In this document: in pieces, positions 22,993 through 36,099 of the stretch
How positions within the stretch are numbered: position 1 is the stretch's first letter
Layout: each line of letters starts with the position of its first letter
Source: Ehretia macrophylla
Lineage: Eukaryota; Streptophyta; Magnoliopsida; Boraginales; Ehretiaceae
Assembly (NCBI GenBank): GCA_037974665.1
Contig: CM075767.1
Location: forward strand, 560,501 to 624,500
Direction: 5' to 3'
DNA: 64,000 bases
Position numbers and translations under genes: made by a program
Notes under the pieces: model-generated
Told to the model about the DNA's origin: nothing
The model's input: the letters and a program-made list of their open reading frames with translations, nothing else
The model's database searches: none

Positions 22993-23364
22993 AGTGAGGG
23001 AGGTGATGCAACATAATATGCAACAGGATAAAAGCATATTCAACATCAAATAAACCAACCAAGTAAACAAGTAATCAAACACATATAAAAAGGATACGGT
23101 TCACTTCAAGTCTTCAATCTCGGACCACGAGCCACGAACTTCACGCTAATGCCGGCAAACCCATACACCAACAAGTTGGGATACTCCGGATGTATCCCGA
23201 TCCTACGACCCTTTCTCCTGAGGTAGGTCCATGCCCAGCAGGTGAACCACGCCTCTGGGGTAGTGGAGTATGCCTCAGCGAGAAGGGAATAGGCACCATG
23301 GTAGTCGAGGGAGCACGGCAAGCCCGATGCCGCCCGTGTTTCTCGACGCTACCATGTCCGAAAA

Positions 23365-23376
23365 GGTTGCGCAACC
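23365..23376. promoter_or_regulatory. 12-bp palindrome GGTTGCGCAACC (delta, left)
   Basis: Perfect palindrome; the right LTR copy (28075-28086) has lost symmetry by one C-to-T change. Confidence 0.4.
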
Positions 23377-25904
23377 CGATATTCGATCACAATAATTCAA
23401 GCAATGACAATATATTTCAAGAATCACATAAATGAGGGACAACAAAGTAGGTTTCCCTCGCACGTAGATTACAATAAATAAGCCATATAACAATATAAAT
23501 AAAAGTCAAGTGTATATTTAGTCTATTCATATCAAAGTACACGTAATTATAAGCAATCATATTAAACTATATAATTTATGAGCAGTAAACAAATTAAGAT
23601 GCACAAAAGAATGTAACTCCCTCACCTTTACCAGGTAGCTAAAGGATACAAGAACTAGCGTTAGTCTACTTTCAACACCTTGGATTGGCTCAATGGATCA
23701 ACCTAGCATGTAATAGAACATATACTTATCACAAAGAATTTCTTAGAGACATTCGTAACCAACACAATAAAATCACATTAATGGCTCAACCCCATTTAAC
23801 CACCAAAATAAAATCAACTACCAAGCACGTTTTCAACACTTAACATGTAAACTTTCACGGAAGCAAGTTCATTTTCCAACTTTCTAGCAGAAGCTTAACT
23901 TTATTCAATCAGTTACCTATGCTAATGGCCTCCAAATTATCTGATTTTTATGTATAAACGTAGCTCTTCAATTGTAGTTAATTTTAGGTTCAAACGGTGC
24001 TCAATTCCGAGTTAAATTTCAAAAGTTATAGCCTTTACCGTGCAACTACACATAGCTGGGCAGAACCAGCGATTTTTTTAGCTACATTTCGGAAATGATG
24101 TGATCAGAGGGCTAAAACTTTAGAATTAACCTTAGTCCTAGAAATCAACATTTACTCTAAACTGCCTAATCTAGCTTCTGTACAAATTTCGTTAATTTTA
24201 GAACACGTTTACTATGTCAAAAGAGCTTCGAAAGGCAGGGCAGTGGACTGTCCAAATCAGGGCTTTGCTTGTTTATAAACTTTTCTTGTTGTTTTCTTGC
24301 ATTTAACTAACTATGATAACACTCTAGCATGTATAACATTCTTACACTTCATTTAGACATTATTACAAACATTTAAGCTACACCATTAAGTTAGCTTTAG
24401 CAAAATCTTTAACTACATCCAAAATACATATATAAACTAGCAACACGAGCATTAGAGGATTCATACATTATTTTTCACACTAAAGAACTAAGCAAATCAT
24501 GAGTTTCAAGTTTCTTTAACCATTAACTTCAACATAACATAAAACACATAGCAAGATAATTATCTTCAAATTTGGCTTCACTAATTCCATATAGCCACTT
24601 TATGATGCAACTAAATGTCACAAAATCACATTTTTAAGCATGTTAACACAAAAGCACCGAAAAATCTCTTTAGTGATTTAAACTACAGCTACATAATCCG
24701 ATTAACAATTAAGCGTCGTAATTACATTTTAAAAGCTTCCTAAAACTTCTAAGACCAACTACATCATCAAACATGTATAACTCAACATTTCGTTTTAAGG
24801 TCCTATTTGCATTTCAAGCTAAATTTCCAATTATAGTCAAGTTATCACCATTTTTATGATACATATAGCATTCTCAAGGGTTATAGCAACTATAAGAAGC
24901 AATAAAATAATTAAAATGCAAAAACCCCAAAATTCGCAGGTTACTATTCACATATACTATTCATCATCTTCCCCAAGTCTCCAAACTTCATTTTCAACCA
25001 TAAAATTCTTCAAATAACTATAAAAGATTGTTCTATGATCATAATAAAGGCTAATTTAAGCATAGATAGGCACATATAAGCAAGATATATCAAATCAAAA
25101 AATTTTACATAAATGTAACATAACTTTAAAAACTCAAAATTATGCATCTCTCACCACTAGACAAGAAGAAGAAGCTTGGAGATGGCTTTGCTAGGCTCAA
25201 GAGCACTAAAATGAGACTTGGAATGGAGGAAATTGGTGAAAACTAACAAATTTCTTCTTCCTTTTTTGCTCCTGTTGACTCAGGGGTTTGGGGAGGGGGT
25301 TTTTTGAGCTGATTTTTTTTTTGTTTGGTAAATAATGGGTTATAAGAGTTAAAAATGGTTCATGGGTCAAGGGTTTGGGTTATTGGGTCAAATGGTTTGG
25401 TTAGGTAGTTTTAATCCAAGTCAAAGCAAGCTAAATGAAAAAAAATCAAAATGCTGAATTTTTTTTTTTTTTTTATTCATTACGACACACAAAAATATTT
25501 TTTCTACCCGCCTTCCCGACGTGCTATGCAAGTAATTCAAATTTTCTCATGCCTCTTAAATGACAAGTATCATGAGAAAAATGCAAAACCATGTTAAAAA
25601 CTCCTATAATTGCTAACTAATTAAAACTAATGTTTCACCTACGTAACACTATTCACACGAAACTCAAATCATTTTTCAAATGCATGTTCTCGACCTCTAA
25701 AGTCTAAAACTACAAGTTTTAGATTCCTTTTATAAGTCATATTATCTAGGAAAAAATATTAAACTAAGCAATTTAGACAGTAAATTTTCTTATGAATAGT
25801 GACCATCAAATAAACATATTTAAACTATAAATAAAACACATTAAAATGCACAAAAGATATGCTACAATTATTTATGACTATGATGCAAATTCTTGGGCAT
25901 CACA

Positions 25905-25940
25905 CTCTTTCCCCCTTAAACAAATTGCGTCCTCGCAATT
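25905..25940 (-). promoter_or_regulatory. Delta polypurine tract and pre-PPT stem-loop
   Basis: Plus strand CTCTTTCCCCCTTAAA abuts the LTR end; 25923-25940 is AATTGCG, loop TCCT, CGCAATT. Confidence 0.9.
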
Positions 25941-27023
25941 TCTTGTTTCAAGTGAACTCTTTATATGCATCTTGAACAATCTGGATAAGAAGCTCGAATG
26001 CGAAAATCATAGGGAATACCAAGTAGAAGTACCGAAGAAACACTCCAATAAGAGCCTTCAAATGGAACTCCCAAGAAACCCATTGCTCATGAATGCCAAT
26101 AAAATGTCATCAAAGATCTTCGTAAGAATGCCAAAAGAATACCAATCCAGAAGTCCGAATAAGGGTCCCTTCGAATACGAACATCACATAGGAATTCCCA
26201 ATGTAGTTGTTAAACAAGAAGCCCAACCGAAAATCTCTAAACAAAAATACCATAATTATAGCAGATAAAAATCTCAAGATAGACCATCAATCATTATTGC
26301 TGAATAAGAATATTATTAAGAATCCCAGAGCATTATTCTTAGGTCACCAGACAATGAAAGCCAAATAAGAATTCAACGGGAGCACCAAATAAGAAGCCCA
26401 GTAGAAATACACCAATTGGGGGTCCCCATATTGAATCCCGAAAAAGACTACTCATATATGTATACGTGCCGAGTAAGAATACCAACAAAAGTCCAAATAA
26501 GAATATTACTATAGAATCCCGTATGAAAATACCAATAAGAATCCCAGAGAGAATACTAATTGATCAACTCTTCCTCTTGCTGTTGGTCCACATCTTCAAG
26601 CAAGCCACCACTGTCATCTCTTTATAGGGAAAAGTGTTCACTTACCACATTAATGGATAATGCATGTATATGGTGGATTTTACATATGATAAACACTTAT
26701 ACACTTTATTACAAATAACTAAGGTAGGTAAACACTCAAGGAATCACTTACATGCATATCTAACTATATAAATAAACATATCATATAAGTTTCACTTATT
26801 GCACAATGAGGTCACATATGTGCACACATAATCACATAACATAATACACATATCACACAATTTTCACTTATTACACAAATAAGTCATATAGGGCACATAT
26901 ACAGTCAAGACACACAAGTCTTCCAAACAAGCACACGCACCAATTCAAGACACACTTCACATGCACGCACTCGGGATTACTACCCAACAGACCGAGGACC
27001 CTGTCCCGGCTGTGAGCAACTAA
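25941..27023 (-). other. Delta non-coding interior
   Basis: The first 600 bp are degenerate short repeats whose minus strand is rich in GGNATTCTTATT (for example 26330-26570). The 140-codon plus-strand frame at 25846-26268 is a by-product of this repeat. 26600-27000 is AT-rich leader. No protein similarity is visible. Confidence 0.75.
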
Positions 27024-27035
27024 GCTCTGATACCA
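27024..27035 (-). promoter_or_regulatory. Delta primer binding site
   Basis: Minus strand TGGTATCAGAGC, 4 nt from the LTR end at 27040; perfect initiator-Met type. Confidence 0.92.
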
Positions 27036-27039
27036 CGTC

Positions 27040-30000
27040 TGTAACGCCCCGATCCCTCACGAGACCGGAATTCCTATTTATCACGCTATTCTCAACCCAA
27101 TTCCAAACCCCGGACACAGAATTTAGGGAGAAACGGATGGAGTCTCCCCTGTTTGTAGGACTAATTAAAAACCTGCGAATAATAGAATACAACTATGAAA
27201 CCATAATCCAACATTCTCATATATTTCAACTTCAACCACTAAGCTATGCCTCGTCTTGAGGTCATCCAAGCTTTAGACTCAACAAAATAGGTACACAAAC
27301 ATGCATAGGCCTCAAATATTGAAATACTATGTTATAAAGTCACTTATCATATCATTCTAACTTTATCTCTTCAATTGTCTTATTTATTAATCTAGCCTAC
27401 TAACTCCATTAACCCAAGCTAGCATGCACGACAATTAAACAATAACATAGTCCTTTAAGTTATTACAGGCCACCTACGAACCAAATACAAACAAGATCCA
27501 ATACAATTACAAGCCGAGTTTTTATAGTGCCAATCAAATTACAATTCAAATCACTTCACTAATTCACATGGATTCGTAGGTACTAATAATAAAAGCCAAC
27601 ACAACCAAACACGGTAACTCTCGAGCTTTCCCTGTATCACCTTGCGAAGGTGCTGAACCTGAAAGGTGTTAGAGACGAGGGTGAGTATACAACCGGTATA
27701 CTCAGTGAGGGAGGTGATGCAACATAATATGCAACAGGATAAAAGCATATTCAACATCAAATAAACCAACCAAGTAAACAAGTAATCAAACACATATAAA
27801 AAGGATACGGTTCACTTCAAGTCTTCAATCTCGGACCACGAGCCACGAACTTCACGCTAATGCCGGCAAACCCATACACCAACAAGTTGGGATACTCCGG
27901 ATGTATCCCGATCCTACGACCCTTTCTCCTGAGGTAAGTCCATGCCCAGCAGGTGAACCACGCCTCTGGGGTAGTGGAGTATGCCTCAGCGAGAAGGGAA
28001 TAGGCACCATGGTAGTCGATGGAGCACGGCAAGCCCGAAGCCGCCCGTGTTTCTCGACGCTACCATGTTCGAAAAGGTTGTGCAACCCGATATTCGATCA
28101 CAATAATTCAAGCAATGACAATATATTTCAAGAATCACATAAATGAGGGACAACAAAGTAGGTTTCCCTCGCACGTAGATTACAATAAATAAGCCATATA
28201 ACAATATAAATAAAAGTCAAGTGTATATTTAGTCTATTCATATCAAAGTACACGTAATTATAAGCAATCATATTAAACTATATAATTTATGAGCAGTAAA
28301 CAAATTAAGATGCACAAAAGAATGTAACTCCCTCACCTTTACCAGGTAGCTAAAGGATACAAGAACTAGCGTTAGTCTACTTTCAACACCTTGGATTGGC
28401 TCAATGGATCAACCCTAGCATGTAATAGAACATATACTTATCACAAAGAATTTCTTAGAGACATTCGTAACCAACACAATAAAATCACATTAATGGCTCA
28501 ACCCCATTTAACCACCAAAATAAAATCAACTACCAAGCACGTTTTCAACACTTAACATGTAAACTTTCACGGAAGCAAGTTCATTTTCCAACTTTCTAGC
28601 AGAAGCTTAACTTTATTCAATCAGTTACCTACGCTAATGGCCTCCAAATTATCTGATTTTTATGTATAAATGTATCTCTTCAATTGTAGTTAATTTTAGG
28701 TTCAAACGGTGCTCAATTCCGAGTTAAATTCCAAAAGTTATAGCCTTTACCGTGCAACTACACATAGCTGGGCAGAACCAGCGATTTTTTTAGCTACATT
28801 TCGGAAATGATGTGATCAGAGGGCTAAAACTTTAGAATTAACCTTAGTCCTAGAAATCAACATTTACTCTAAACTGCCTAATCTAGCTTCTGTACAAATT
28901 TCGTTAATTTTAGAACACGTTTACTATGTCAAAAGAGCTTCGAAAGGCAGGGCAGTGGACTGTCCAAATCAGGGCTTTGCTTGTTTATAAACTTTTCTTG
29001 TTGTTTTCTTGCATTTAACTAACTATGATAACACTCTAGCATGTATAACATTCTTACACTTCATTTAGACATTATTACAAACATTTAAGCTACACCATTA
29101 AGTTAGCTTTAGCAAAATCTTCAACTACATCCAAAACACATATATAAACTAGCAACACGAGCATTAGAGGATTCATACACTATTTTTCACACTAAACAAC
29201 TAACCAAATCATGAGTTTCAAGTTTCTTTAACCATTAACTTCAACATAACATAAATCACATAGCAAGATAATTAACTTCAAATCTGGCTTAACTAATCCC
29301 ATATAGCCACTTTATGATGCAACTAAATGTCACAAAATCACATTTTTAAGCATGTTAACACAAAAGCACCGAAAAATCTCTTTAGTGATTTAAACTACAG
29401 CTACATAATCCGATTAACAATTAAGCGTCGTAATTACATTTTAAAAGCTTCCTAACACTTCTAAGACCAACTACATCATCAAACATGTATAACTCAACAT
29501 TTCGTTTTAAGGTCCTATTTGCATTTCAAGCTCAATTTCCAATTATAGTCAAGTTATCACCATTTTTATGATACATATAGCATTCTCAAGGGTTATAGCA
29601 ACTATAAGAAGCAATAAAATAATTAAAATGCAAAAACCCCAAAATTCGCAGGTTACTATTCACATATACTATTCATCATCTTCCCCAAGTCTCCAAACTT
29701 CATTTTCAACCATAAAATTCTTCAAATAACTATAAAATATTGTTCTATGATCATAATAAAGGCTAATTTAAGCATAGATAGGCACATATAAGCAAGATAT
29801 ATCAAATCACAAAATTTTACATAAATGTAACATAACTTTAAAAACTCAAAATTATGCATCTCTCACCACTAGACAAGAAGAAGAAGCTTGGAGATGGCTT
29901 TCCTAGGCTCAAGAGCACTAAAATGAGGCTTGGAATGGATGAAATTGGTGAAAACTAACAATTTTCTTCTTCCTTTTTTGCTCCTGTTGACTCAGGGGTT

Positions 30001-30616
30001 TGGGGAGGGGGTTTTTTGAGCTGATTTTTTTTTTTGTTTGGTAAATAATGGGTTATAAGAGTTAAAAATGGTTCATGGGTCAAGGGTTTGGGTTATTGGG
30101 TCAAATGGTTTGGTTAGGTAGTTTTAATCCAAGTCAAAGCAAGCTAAATGAAAAAAAATCAAAATGCTGAATTATTTTTTTTTTCTATTCATTACGACAC
30201 ACAAAAATATTTTTTCTACCCGCCTTCCCGACGTGCTATGCAAGTAATTCAAATTTTCTCATGCCTCTTAAATGACAAGTATCATGAGAAAAATGCAAAA
30301 CCATGTTAAAAACTCCTATAATTGCTAACTAATTAAAACTAATGTTTCACCTACGTAACACTATTCACACGAAACTCAAATCATTTTTCAAATGCATGTT
30401 CTCGACCTCTAAAGTCTAAAACTACAAGTTTTCGATTCCTTTTATAAGTCATATTATCTAGGAAAAAATATTAAACTAAGCAATTTAGACAGTAAATTTT
30501 CTTATGAATAGTGACCATCAAATAAACATATTTAAACTATAAATAAAACACATTAAAATGCACAAAAGATATGCTATAATTATTTATGACTATGATGCAA
30601 ATTCTTGGGCATCACA
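27040..30616 (-). repeat. Delta 5' LTR
   Basis: Direct copy of 22330-25904. The GC block, stem-loop and poly-T stretches occur at matching places. Confidence 0.95.
27683..27703 (-). other. Conserved LTR stem-loop (delta, right)
   Basis: Identical to 22972-22992. Confidence 0.65.
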
Positions 30617-30757
30617 CAAGGGTTGAAATAAAACATGGTCATATCCTCTGGCAGTGAGTATCATAACCAAATTTCTTTTCCAATCATAATAATTTGAGCC
30701 AATCAATTTATTGTCAAGCAAAATACTGATAGGTGGAATAGAAGAACCAACTGACAT
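30617..30757 (-). pseudogene. Old copia gag, N-terminus
   Basis: ATG at 30757-30755 opens a frame of about 45 codons with no stop up to the delta insertion: it begins MSVGSSIPPIS and contains GSNYYDWKRNLVMIL, the hallmark N-terminal motif of copia gag proteins. It continues at 22324 leftward beyond delta. The start was chosen because the motif lies about 25 residues downstream, the usual distance in this family. Confidence 0.87.
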
Positions 30758-32673
30758 CTTTAGATATCTACAAATAGTTTAATAAGTCTAATGAGCAATT
30801 TGATATGCATGCAAATGAATGACTATTAAAGGAAAGTAAACATTCATACTTTTGACATCTACTTCATAAAATAGTAGTTAAACCCTTAAACTACTTGGAT
30901 GTCATAGTGTCTTAATCCTACTCACAATATTCTACCAAAGGGATAGTCATATTGTAGTTTTGATTAAGTTAAGTTACACTTATTTGAAATATCATTAGAT
31001 GGATAGACTCTACCCAATGATACTCCAATCACTGATTCATGTTTGGCTTCATCAAAGCAATGGCAAGAACTCCGAAGGGAGGATACCATCATTTGGTGTC
31101 AAGTGGTTAACCATTTTTCCTTGAGCCTTTTCACTTAGAGTATTCTTATTCTGAGCCCACCGAATGATGGTTAACCCAGATCAATATTCTATGAAGTGGT
31201 CCATGACGAGAACCCCACCAAAGGGATGGTTGCTCCCGTCAACAGTTCGATTGAAGACTCGATGTAATCTATTCTTGCTAAGTCTTAGTAAAGAGACTAC
31301 CCTCCAAAGGGAATGACCCATACGTAGGTGAGCTCATAATAGCTCCCACTATTAGCATAGACCAAAATGAAAAGCCTTAGGATTCTTTCCTAAATCCTTC
31401 TATCACTTGATATTTTGATATGTAAGGGTTTTATAAACTATAACTATGTCTTTGTAATTTAATCCTTAGTTTTAATCCGAGCAAACCTAGCCCATAGGCC
31501 TTTTCTTATTAAAACATCTTTAAATTACAATAGTTATACACCTTTTAATTATAACTATGTGTTGCAATTTGACTTCAATTTTAATCCAAACAAGCTTGGT
31601 CTATAGACCCTTATTATAAAACATCTTTAATTGCAATAGTTATAATTTGATTCGGGTTTAGGCGAGGCCACTTAGGATAATCTAGGTCAACTAAAGCACT
31701 TAGGTTCATACTAGGCATTTAACCCTAAGTTAATTCATAATCTCTAGTTCTAATTGAACTAGTTCTAGATTATGATTTAATTAGCCTTACCTAAGTTGAA
31801 TTAATTGGATTTATCCCTTTTAAAATCCTAGTAGTTGGCCATGTTACTATATGATATGTAGTCATATGATATATTCAATAAAATAAGAATATAAACATCC
31901 ATGACAAAAATAGTAACTTCTAAATACAACCACTTTCCACTATTGATGGCTTTCTGTTTGGGACTTTTCCACAATCACAAATTTGACCCCATATGTATGT
32001 GGAAATATCTCTTTCCTCCACATGGACTTTAAAAATTGTATTTTGCACCCCTTCAATTCTTCAAATTGCACATGGTACCCAAAACTTTGTCTTGATTGCA
32101 ATTTGACCCCAATTGAACCACTTAGTGCAAAATTGGCTTGGAATTCGAACCATCATGGTTCACCATCTCCCCACGGCTCCTAGGGTGATTAACCATGACC
32201 TAGAAACTCCAAAAACAAGCCAAAAATTCTGGAAAAAAGATCTAAGCCAGCCGCCACCTTCAATCCCTTTTCCTCTTTGACTATTTTGACAATTTCGGGA
32301 ATTGATTGCAATTTCTAGCATACTAATACTATTACAACAATTCCTATACTCCATATGGAGTATACAGTCAGCAATCTAAATAATTACCTAGCTATTACAA
32401 CTGTTAGATAAACCACCAACAAGAATAACAATAATTACAACATTGTTGAAAAAAATTTAAACAACTACACGATTTCATGAAATCGAGCCATCAAAAGTGG
32501 ATTTCTTTATGCTGCAAAACAGAGGTTAGTTCCTCATACAACACACATTAAAGCCACACAAAAAACATGTACAAACAGCCCCTAATCGGCCCTAGGCAGC
32601 CCGCCAACCAAAGGCTTTTTCTAACACGCGATTTCTATCGAATCTATGTTTTAAAGCATGATTTTCGTGTCCT
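30758..32673 (-). other. Copia 5' leader
   Basis: 1.9 kb between the primer site and gag, with no convincing frame on either strand. The regions around 31020-31330 (runs such as CCAAAGGGATGGTTG) and the pair of similar blocks near 31420-31500 and 31540-31620 (about 80 bp, related direct repeats around TATAACTATG) stand out. The rest is AT-rich and unremarkable. Confidence 0.6.
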
Positions 32674-32685
32674 GCTCTGATACCA
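32674..32685 (-). promoter_or_regulatory. Copia primer binding site
   Basis: Minus strand TGGTATCAGAGC followed by AGGACACG, 2 nt from the LTR edge at 32688; perfect initiator-Met type. Confidence 0.9.
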
Positions 32686-32687
32686 CA

Positions 32688-33810
32688 TGAAGGGATGTGG
32701 ATCCTAAGGCTACTAGACATTTAATTTCAGTTTACAATCAGTTTATAAATAATAAATGGCAGCCAATAATCCACAAGCAGAAGAAAACACGAAATCATGC
32801 TAAAAACAACATCGAAATCACTATCTTGTGCTAGAAATTAATTGTACTTGATTTTACCTCTGTGTTAGCGTCAAACCTCAACACACACACACACGTTTAG
32901 AGGATTTTGGAATTTCTAGAAAATATCTCCCAAGGTCGTGTATCACCTCCACGCACGAGGAACCCCAAAGTCTTCTCCCCTATTCCACTTCCTTGATCAA
33001 TAGTTTTGGAAAAAGTGGTTTTTCCTTCTTGCCTATTTTTCTCCTCTTGGCCGTGTATCTTGTGTATGTATATTTGCTATCCAACGAGTGATTGTGTGTA
33101 TTAGATACATGATATGGCCGAAATTCTAAGGGATTTAGGAGAGGGAGAGATTTAGTTACATTAGGAGTCTATTTCTTAATTATCTTGTAAATTATCTTGA
33201 AGATAATTACATTATCTTCTTAATTTAAAATCAAGAAATTATCTTCTCCTAAAACTTCTCTCCCACACGCCTCACACCCTTATCCACACGCAGATCTTGT
33301 ACCATCTGGACAGTAGATGCTAGGACAAACATTATTGTCTTAAAGATGTTTCTTGTCCTAATGTCCTGGCCTTTCTAAATTGAGCTGCATGTTCCTAATT
33401 AGGAAACTATACTCGACTTACACACAAATACTAAACAAGGAAATAGGCAGTTAACCATTAAGGAACGTGGTTAGGAGAGGAACTTTAAGACATAGTTGTT
33501 TTGGCTATAAAATGACCAAAATGCCCCTGCTAGCCACTAGTAGTATTTCGACCATTTTAACCTTAACTCATTCCACTAAAGAGTTAGGGTTGCACTCCAA
33601 TACAACTAATAAACTTCCAGTGGAGGTTTCATCTTTTTCCTACTAAGTAAAATAACCAAAATGCCCTTCTATGTTTTATCTGCAATCAAGAATAGGTCCT
33701 GCATTCGCACTATCATCCTATCTTGATTATATCTATACCTTGGACCTTTATCTTTCCTACAATCATCACCCAGATACTATTCTCTTGTCTTGGGAGCGAC
33801 CCACAAGTCT
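32688..33810 (-). repeat. Copia 5' LTR
   Basis: Starts (plus strand) TGAAGGGATGTGG next to the primer site, giving an LTR that ends CCTTCA in element sense. The outer end is uncertain: a plausible end CCCACA at 33805 would give about 1118 bp and leave AGTCT as the copia or beta target site; alternatively the LTR continues beyond the beta insertion and out of the window. A (CA)n run at 32881-32894 lies inside. No second copia LTR is visible. Confidence 0.7.
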
Positions 33811-34224
33811 TGTCACGCCCCAACTCGACCCCTCTTATGATCAGTCAGGACGCAACGGAATTTCGACAGTATAACGACAGTAATTAGGACACCGATGCTC
33901 TAAACCAACCTCTTCAAAACTCATACAACCAACTCCACAACAATTCAACAATTAAACAACACAACCACGATACACAATAAACATTTTTTTACCATTACAT
34001 CCATAGGTTATACGCCTCTGTTCCAACATCATACATTTACTATATAACATACATTCCCAAAATAGATTATAACCAACTTAGTAAACTAGTCATGTTCAAA
34101 ATAAAGACAACTAAATCAACATACATACGTCTTTATATTAAGATAGGTTATACAATACATTGTTTTACAACAACGACGATAATCTCATGGCAATGACTAC
34201 TGCACATAAGACTCATCCACATAT
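33811..34224 (-). repeat. Beta-1 3' LTR, first part
   Basis: Starts TGTCACGCCCCAACTCGACC and matches 53233-53640. It is cut by alpha-2 at CATAT (34220-34224). Confidence 0.92.
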
Positions 34225-35703
34225 TGTGAAGCCCGAGATTTTAGCCGTACATTCATTTACTGTTGCATCCATTGTTTGCGCATTTCCTTCTGTGCTTTAT
34301 TAACTGTCTTCTTTAGCTACTATTCATCCCGTTTTCAAACTACATTCTATTAGTGAATTAGCATTTTTATTAAATCACATTAATTGTTAGAGGAGTGGGA
34401 AAAATGTGCAATTGAGCTAGAGGCGATAGGAGAGCTCGTTTAGAAAATGTTTTTAGTAGTTAAGTGAATAGTGTTACGTAACAAACTTAGAGATTTAAAT
34501 AACTAACATTACTTTTCACCATAGGCTCGTTTTTAAGTTAATAATGCGCATTCTAGTGACCTTTTAAATACCCAAACTTGAACCCACCTCAACTTAACCT
34601 TATATAATTCACCTAAGCTCATTAAAACACAAAAAAAAAAAGAACAAATGTGTAGAAATTACTGTAGTAGGGCCGAAAATACAAAAGGAGAAGGAAAAAG
34701 GTGATTTTGCTCTTCAACTCTTCAAGCCAAGCCAATCCAAGCCTAGAGCTAGTAGTTTAGGGTGTGTGCAATCTTCTTAGGTGCTCTTACGCGCATTGGT
34801 GAGGGATTTCATGGCTTATTTTCGCATTTCTAAATAGTTGCCATTTTCTTGATTTGTTGAAAATGTGATCAAATGCTATTGTATTGATTATATATGCTAT
34901 TATACCTTGCATATGAGTGCTAGAGAACATATTTGAGCCATTGTTTCACTTTTTAAACGGTTAAAATCGTTAGTTTAATTTACGAGGTGAATAGTGACAT
35001 TTTTCTAGGGTTTTGTGTAATTGCACGTATTATCTTGATTCAATACTCCTAATAGATGCCTTAGGTGCTAATTAAGGTATTCTAATAGCCCCGTTCACTT
35101 GAATTGCTCTAAAATCGCATAAAACGTAAAATAGTCAACTTTAATAAAGGGGTTTCGGGGTTAAGACGAATCCGGGTGGATTCGGGATTTACTTTTGGTA
35201 TCCTTAGGCTACCTAGGTGCTATAGAAGCCTTGATAACCCTTGTTTGAAGCCCGAATGAGGTACGTGTAGTTTAAAGCTATAAGAGAGAATTTGGGGATT
35301 TCGGGGTAATTGCGGGTAATTGGGCTTAATTGTAGGTTGAAAGGGTACCTTAGGGGTTAATTAGAGGATTGATGTAGCTTCCCCTCAAATGTGAATCATT
35401 AATGTGAGTTTGGAAGAGAAATAGCTTGAATAACAAAGGGGTTTAGGTGCGATTTCGGTTGTTTTGCGCTTCTAAGACCTTGGCACAATTTCTTGGGTGT
35501 TTAAATGTGTCTTCAAGTTGTTTTAGAGCTTTTGGCATGATTCTATGCTTGTCTTGTATATGCTCCTTTGTAAAATTGCTTATTCGCTCTTATAATTGTT
35601 TATATTCTAACTGCATCGAGGTCAACCTACTTTGTTGATCCTCCTACGTGTTATTGATTATATTATTGATATTAACTTGCCATTGTAAAGTGCATTGTAT
35701 AGT

Positions 35704-35715
35704 GGTTGCGCAACC
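35704..35715. promoter_or_regulatory. 12-bp palindrome GGTTGCGCAACC (alpha-2, left)
   Basis: Perfect palindrome beside the GC-rich block 35720-35890; also at 41794-41805. Confidence 0.4.
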
Positions 35716-35996
35716 ATAGTGTCAGGGGCGGATGTGTTGAATATCGGCTGGGCGGCAGAGGGCTTGCCCGTAGATATTCAAACTTCATGCTCTATTCCCT
35801 CATTCGCCTAGTCCGGAGATTGCCACGGGGTGTTGGGTCGTAGGATTATCGGGGTACATCCGGAATACACCCACTGGAGTGTTTGGGATTATGCCGGTTT
35901 ATCGTTATTGTGATCGTGATCGTGGTTCATGGAATGTGTTCGTGGATTGAAGATTGGTGTTGGGGTTGAGTGAAATGTATCCTTTTTAATGTGTGG

Positions 35997-36005
35997 TATA
36001 TTTAA
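35997..36005 (+). promoter_or_regulatory. Candidate TATA box in alpha-2 LTR
   Basis: TATATTTAA, within a stretch GTATCCTTTTTAATGTG...GGTATA that recurs in several LTR families, about 100 bp upstream of the stem-loop. The transcription start cannot be proven from sequence. Confidence 0.35.
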
Positions 36006-36099
36006 GCTATCGTTACTTCTTAAATTGTTTAATTACTATTGTTGATTAACTGTTTTACTTGTTGCATTGCACGCCCCGGGAGACTTTATCCCTCACTGG

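Larger units (their letters stand above)
22330..25904 (-). repeat. Delta 3' LTR
   Basis: Bounded by TGTAACGCCCCGATCC and GGGCATCACA. It contains the stem-loop (22972-22992), the GC-rich block (about 23150-23380) with palindrome GGTTGCGCAACC at 23365-23376, and poly-T stretches near 25310 and 25460. Confidence 0.95.
22325..30621 (-). mobile_element. Delta, non-autonomous LTR element with 3.6 kb LTRs
   Basis: The element is 22330-30616, with LTRs of 3575 and 3577 bp, a 1135-bp interior, PBS and PPT on the minus strand and a perfect CAAGG duplication (22325-22329, 30617-30621). The LTRs look nearly identical by eye, so the insertion is young relative to the copia host. There is no coding sequence in the interior, so it needs proteins in trans. 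Confidence 0.95.

Noticed and set aside
23106-23493. Overlapping GC-rich frames in delta LTR, repeated at 27817-28204
   Set aside because: The GC-rich block is open in several frames at once on both strands because of its composition; the two LTR copies are too similar to show coding constraint.
25846-26268. 140-codon plus-strand frame
   Set aside because: It starts in the delta LTR, crosses the PPT and runs through the same repeat DNA antisense to the element; no conserved protein features.
30758-32673. Host gene or small RNA in the copia leader
   Set aside because: It lies between the copia PBS and gag start with no conserved frame, no tRNA-like fold and no box motifs that I can recognise.
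32881-32894. (CA)n microsatellite
   Set aside because: Only seven units in the copia LTR; common and without evident role. The (TG)n run near 39287 in the beta solo LTR is similar.
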